From Kwoniella bestiolae CBS 10118 (taxonomy: Eukaryota > Basidiomycota > Tremellomycetes > Tremellales > Cryptococcaceae), in NCBI RefSeq assembly GCF_000512585.2, contig NC_089245.1, forward strand, positions 2,108,001 through 2,172,000: 64,000 nt of DNA, read 5' to 3'. The position numbers and the translations under genes were made by a program. Every line of letters starts with the position of its first letter. The first letter of the stretch is position 1. Positions 59,613-64,000 of this stretch are shown piece by piece. Under the pieces are notes generated by a model that saw only the letters and a program-made list of their open reading frames with translations, was not told where the DNA came from and ran no database searches.

Positions 59613-62141
59613 CTACAGATTCATTTCCGTCATCCAGTTACTGATCGTAGCAGGTATCCAAGGGAATACTAGCGCCTGTTCCGTCTTGAGAATCTCTACT
59701 GTCTTCGAGATCGCATCTCGGGGTAGATGCATGAGGGACCAATTACGTCCAGCTTCAGCCCAGCTTTGTATGCAATTTATGCCCGTATCCAACATGACAG
59801 CTGCTAAAGGGTCGCCAGATCGCAACCCCTTGGCTTGGACGAGTAGGCAGCTTACTATGTGAAGACATTCCATCAGCTGAAGCCTCCATGCCCAGGTACC
59901 TAGTGTCACGAGGAGGAAGACTTACGGAACGGATGTATGAGCATGGACCATATATCAAGGTAATACTGCCCATTACCACTGACCCAGGTTATAGCTGCTG
60001 CAGATCTAGTTTGCAAATCCTCCATCATCTTCGCTGGCGGTCGATATGTCAGATTGGGAGGTATAGGTGCCGTTGGCCAGAAGAAGGGCTGAACGAATGT
60101 GTACTACGAAGAGCGTGTCAGTAGGCAACTTCTACTGATCCGGGGCCATTGTACCTACGAGAACCGAGACTGCGAGAAGACTCAAGATGGAACCTGCTTC
60201 AGGCGTTTCCAGTCTGAATGAATATGGCCAATGAGCGGGAAGTCCTTCTACCCATGCTTCAAAGTCTCTTTGCCACAGGAGCAGCTTCAAATCATCGGCT
60301 CGAGCAAGTCCTGCAGGTGTGCCAGTCAGGTGATCTGAAGAAGGGTCGTGTGAGCTCAAAATACATTGACACAGGCGGGGTTTCACTCACAGGCTCTTCC
60401 CAGCAGTTCAGCCAGCCGTGTCATAGCGAGGTGAAAGATGAAGCAGGGTGTGAGGGTGAGATCCGGTTCGACGACATGGTCAGGGTATGAAAAAGGAAGA
60501 GGAGCATCCGCATGGGATAGATCGAGACTGGGCATCTGTCCTTGTCGGACGGAGCACCTGTGGACAAACTCAGCTTCGATCATCGGAAAGCGAGAAAATA
60601 CTCACCATCGATCTGCTATGATGCAAGCTCCCCATACCCGAGCTCTTCGATGAAGGTGAGAGACGGCGGAGAAGGTAGGTGACACATTTCGATGCAAGGC
60701 CTGTTTCATCACGACCATCGTCAATATTGCTATCGTGGAAGGTGAACAGAGAGACTTACAATCTCCGTAGCCATTCTTGTTGCGTTATACACCGCTCTTC
60801 CTGGTCTCCCTATCTCATTGGCCAAGACATCATTCACACTAAGCAGTAGCAGCAGTTGGACGGTAGATAAAGAGCTGGTATCGAAGTCATGCGCTTCCAC
60901 GGCTGCGTTTAAAGCTGTCAAAAGAGAGTCTCTGATGGCGGAAGGAACATCGCGTGACATTGCTGCTAATGTACACAAAGCTATCTTTGTCGCACGAGCC
61001 AGAGGGGTGGTGGGAGCTGATTCTGGATGATGGGTGATGAACGTCTGGAGGAACTCTTCAGTCGGCCCTTCGGTTCCCAAGCTGAAGACTGATCAGCTCA
61101 ATAAAATTCCATGTCGGCGACAAACTAACCTCTCGTGCACCGAGACGACGGGAAATACAGGTATAATTCGTGTTTGCGCTTGATGCAGTACTGCATAACG
61201 GAATGCATTGTCAGCGAAAGTGTTCGTCACAGACGCTTGGTGTAATCGATGGGTGACAAGTCAGATGCTCACATTTGTTCCACATAGTGATCCCACCTAT
61301 CTCTTCCACCACCTTTTCATTGAATCTAGAGAATGTAGGTGTGCTGCTGATGTTGGTACGGCGAACCTGAGGGGACACCGGAAGTGGAGAGCTTGCGATG
61401 TTACCCCTGCTACCGACTAAGAAACCTGTTCCCTTGGCCCACTGGAAGACATCATACGACAAATCTAATTTGTCTTCCAGTGTACGGAGTTGGTCAAGAG
61501 CGAAGGGAGTTCCAGAGAAGTGGTGATGCACCTGCTGCGAGAAACTGGTTGGGCCTAGACAAGCAAGTTAGGTTGAGTTCGATGAGGGTGGATAGTACGA
61601 AGAGACTGATACTCACCGAGATACAAGTGATCCGGCAGTGCACCTGGTACCATTGCCATAGGAGATTCGCTCAAGGTTCTAGACTCATCCCGTGTCGATG
61701 ATCCACCTGCCCCTTTCTGCATTTTTGCAGTTCGTGGTCGTTCATCCTGAAACATGTACTCATCATTATCAGATACGGGACTTCAAGAAAGCGAAAGACT
61801 GAGTTCACTCACAGCTGGTGCTTCTGCGACCTTCATACACGGTATACCAAAATTCTCACAGTGCGCACAAGAACCTCTTTCATCTCCGTTGGTATATTCG
61901 CATCTAATGGTACATGACAGCGTATCAGAGCTGATGGATATGCGCTGAGGCAGGAAAGAACTCACCGGATCCTATGTTCCCTGCAATAATCACATGCTCG
62001 TCTCGTTCTCAAACGTTTGGGTGGTCGGGGCGCTCTCGGTTGAGTCTGCACTGGTGGTGGTGCCGTCACTTGAGGAGGAGTTGGGTTACTTGGACCAGCA
62101 CCAGGTGTCGATCCCAAAGCATCCATGTTGAGAAATTCCAT
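59613..62141 (-). CDS. Zn2Cys6 fungal transcription factor, candidate cluster regulator
   Basis: Nuclear regulator of about 610 residues in ten or more exons, all in phase. A Pro/Thr/Gln-rich N terminus precedes RTRRACDYCREHRIRC and, after an intron, CAHCENFGIPC, completing a Gal4-type Cys6 cluster. It uses His-Arg where many relatives have Lys-Lys. The middle homology domain includes EEFLQTFITHHPESAP, RATKIALCTLAAMSRD, QLLLLLSVNDVLANE, ATRMATEIALHRNVSP and RARVWGACIIADRW, the last matching the conserved WW-region of fungal regulatory domains. The C terminus ends MEFLNMD-independent helices with WMTEMNL. Adjacent to the aldolase and oxygenases on the same strand, it is the natural candidate to control them, but this is inference. 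Confidence 0.85.
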
Positions 62142-62967
62142 TCTGTACACGTCTACTTGGTGCTATATCTACGGGTTGTCGTGCAGATGAAGAATTGGGA
62201 GCCAGTGGTATGTCAGCTATATCATCACATGAATGTTATCTATCTCTTTCCCCCTATCGCAAAACTGTGATGAATAATACGCACAGAAATATTCGAGGTA
62301 CATGTCCTCCTCATCATGCACGTCGATCACATCTCAAAGCATAGTCCTCCTCCCAAGTCCATACTCTGATCAGATGACCTTGCTATCAGCCTTGTCACTT
62401 TTGGCGGTGAGAAGCTAGGTGCATGGTATCGAGAATAGATAGCAAACACAACTACCCGTAGCTACTCTGTGGTGGAGCTCACTTTGACAAGCGGAGCTCA
62501 CCCCGCGCCCTTGACTTGACGTGGAAATAATCAGGTGAATAACCAAGTAGGTGGTGATGTTGATAAGGGCGCAGGCGCAGGGGGCATCGTATGCATCATC
62601 TGTTCAGACGAGATGGTGAATGATGGGACTGCTTGCAATGATATCGCTTGAAACAATAGAGATAGAGATAGACAGAGAAGGTGTTTATCGTAAAACTGAT
62701 CATTTTTACTCGTTCATGCACAACCGTTTGCTTCTCTTTGGCTCGTTTTCAATTGAACGTCAAAATGAGAGGGCAGTACATCAAGTCATCTTCACTCTCA
62801 CTCTCAAGAATCTCAGATGCATGATCAGACATACTGATGACGATGATCAGTATACAAACCAACGTGATCGAATCAAATACAATGGGCAGTGTGTTTTGAT
62901 CACTCATCAGACCAGTTGATCGGCCTCAACCTTTCTCCTCTTCAAGCCAAACAGCGATCTGTCAATC
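62142..62967. other. intergenic
   Basis: About 830 bases upstream of the Zn2Cys6 gene. Short frames on the plus strand have no family features. No clear promoter element beyond AT-rich stretches. Confidence 0.45.
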
Positions 62968-63386
62968 ATGTCACCTCTCACTACCGTCCCTGCGTGTATG
63001 ACTCCACCCACATTTCTGAACATTGACAGAGGAACTTACGACGACACACCAACACTCAAGGACATAGACAACGCTTTTCTAAGTGCAGAGGACAATCTAA
63101 TGTCACGACTTCCCAAAGAGTACAGGGTAGTGATGGGTAGAAGGGGTATACTCTACAGTTGAACAAGGCTGAGCTTGGAGCACAGGTGAGTCGATGGCAA
63201 GCACCATCCCACCCATGTATGATTCCATATATTTTCTGATCCAAGTTTTATGACAATACGCATCCATTTGAATAGCAATCTGAGGGTAACCCTGCTCAGG
63301 CTCTCGTAGCGCGAAGTTCAAACTCAAAGACGTCTGTAGACCATCACCATGCATCCTCAACCGGGACGATCACAGAAGCCTCGTAG
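62968..63386 (+). CDS. possible small unknown protein (two introns, tentative)
   Basis: An ATG at 62968 opens a frame starting MSPLTTVPACMTPP. If a very short intron (about 32 bases, ending CTACAG near 63161) and a second (about 63188-63281, GTGAGT donor) are removed, the frame continues LNKAELGAQ, then QSEGNPAQALVARSS and ends at TAG near 63384. The resulting protein of about 99 residues matches nothing I know. The first intron is shorter than others in this window, so the model is weak; the region may be non-coding. Confidence 0.3.
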
Positions 63387-64000
63387 TCGTCAACAACGCC
63401 GATCGCAGCACCAACGACAACACCACCACTGCTAACGACAACAAACGCATAACGACGACCGCACTCACAAAACCAAGGCCGATGTCACCTTCAGCAATCA
63501 GAATCAACTTCCCCTTTATATGAACGATCCGTCCATGTTCCCCTTCAACCCTTTCTCCGTTTCCTCAACAGCAGAACAGCTTCCAATGAGGAGATCAAGC
63601 GCAATACCAGCACTACCAGCAACGGTTAGGGGGTTACACGCCCGTTATTGGGAGGGGGGGGGGGCACCTCGGACCGGACCGGGGGGGGACCGTCGGGGTG
63701 AAATTTTCATGCATGCATCTGAGAGGCCTATCTGGCAGAGCCGAGGGCGCCGATCCCGAATCTGAAGTCGGAATGGAGCTGGGTGGGATGTGTGATGGAT
63801 GAGAAAAGATTTTCACCTTGACCGGGTGGACGGACGGGTTAACCCGGGATCCAATCTGGGGGGGATGGAAATCCGTCAGAGTACCGACCATGCATGCATG
63901 CATGTGATGGGAGCCCTGTCATCTGGTAGAGAAGGACACGGTCAGCCAGGATAAAATGTGCATGCATGCATGGGAGTGATGTGTGATGAATGAGAATTTA
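63387..64000. repeat. right-end low-complexity region with imperfect 191-bp repeat
   Basis: From about 63640 the DNA changes character. It holds G-runs of 8-11 bases (63652-63664 and 63681-63688), (CATG)n palindromes near 63708, 63889 and 63961, and a direct imperfect repeat offset by 191 bases. ATCTGGCAGAG at 63730 recurs as ATCTGGTAGAG at 63921, and GATGTGTGATGGATGAG at 63787 recurs with one change at 63978. A single TTAGGGGG occurs near 63625. No gene can be supported, though a Gln-rich frame from about 63353 has two stops and a shift. Confidence 0.6.

Noticed and set aside
1..64000. CRISPR arrays, bacterial operons, insertion sequences, viral genes
   Set aside because: No spaced direct repeats, transposase or reverse-transcriptase motifs or prokaryotic layout seen; the window is an ordinary nuclear fungal region.

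Overview
The window is nuclear DNA from a basidiomycete yeast, most likely a member of the Tremellales (Cryptococcus/Kwoniella type). The genes are compact. Nearly all are cut by many short introns of about 45-80 bases with GTGAGT/GTAAGT donors and TAG/CAG acceptors. One tRNA-Gly with an intron is present. Exons were joined by eye, using reading phase and conserved family motifs, so splice calls are inferences unless stated otherwise.

Layout, left to right. 1-9 kb: start of an unknown minus-strand gene, tRNA-Gly(TCC), a Dal5-type permease (-) and a divergent vacuolar alpha-mannosidase (+). 9-20 kb: a membrane-bound alpha/beta hydrolase (-), an inositol/sugar transporter (-), a Git1-type glycerophosphodiester transporter (-) and a divergent PhoD-type phosphatase (+). 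20-31 kb: a DHA1 drug transporter with a His-rich tail, an unknown Asn-glycosylation-rich protein, a PhyH dioxygenase (-), a divergent sugar transporter and a GATGASG NAD(P)-binding protein. 31-43.7 kb: a tubby/LURP-like protein (-), a divergent Zn2Cys6 factor, a monocarboxylate-type transporter, an HpcH/HpaI aldolase (-), a CHY zinc-finger protein (-) and an unknown low-complexity protein. 44-52 kb: a lactose-permease-like transporter, a class I amidotransferase (-), a trypsin-like protease (-) and another sugar-type transporter (-). 53-62 kb: two tandem 2OG-Fe(II) oxygenases, a second HpcH/HpaI aldolase and a Zn2Cys6 factor, all on the minus strand. The right end (63.6-64 kb) has G-runs, CATG repeats and an imperfect 191-bp repeat.

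Functionally this is a nutrient-acquisition and catabolism region, with eight MFS transporters in 52 kb. Git1 plus PhoD suggests a phosphate-scavenging pair. The 50-62 kb block (transporter, two oxygenases, aldolase, regulator) looks like a small catabolic or modification cluster; its substrate cannot be read from the sequence.

The most striking observation is that five of the ten genes in the first 30 kb carry an apparently inactivating lesion: three in-frame stops, one missing splice acceptor and one single-base frameshift. I found none in the fifteen well-supported genes after 30 kb. This could be real gene decay or a run of assembly errors, and it is testable.
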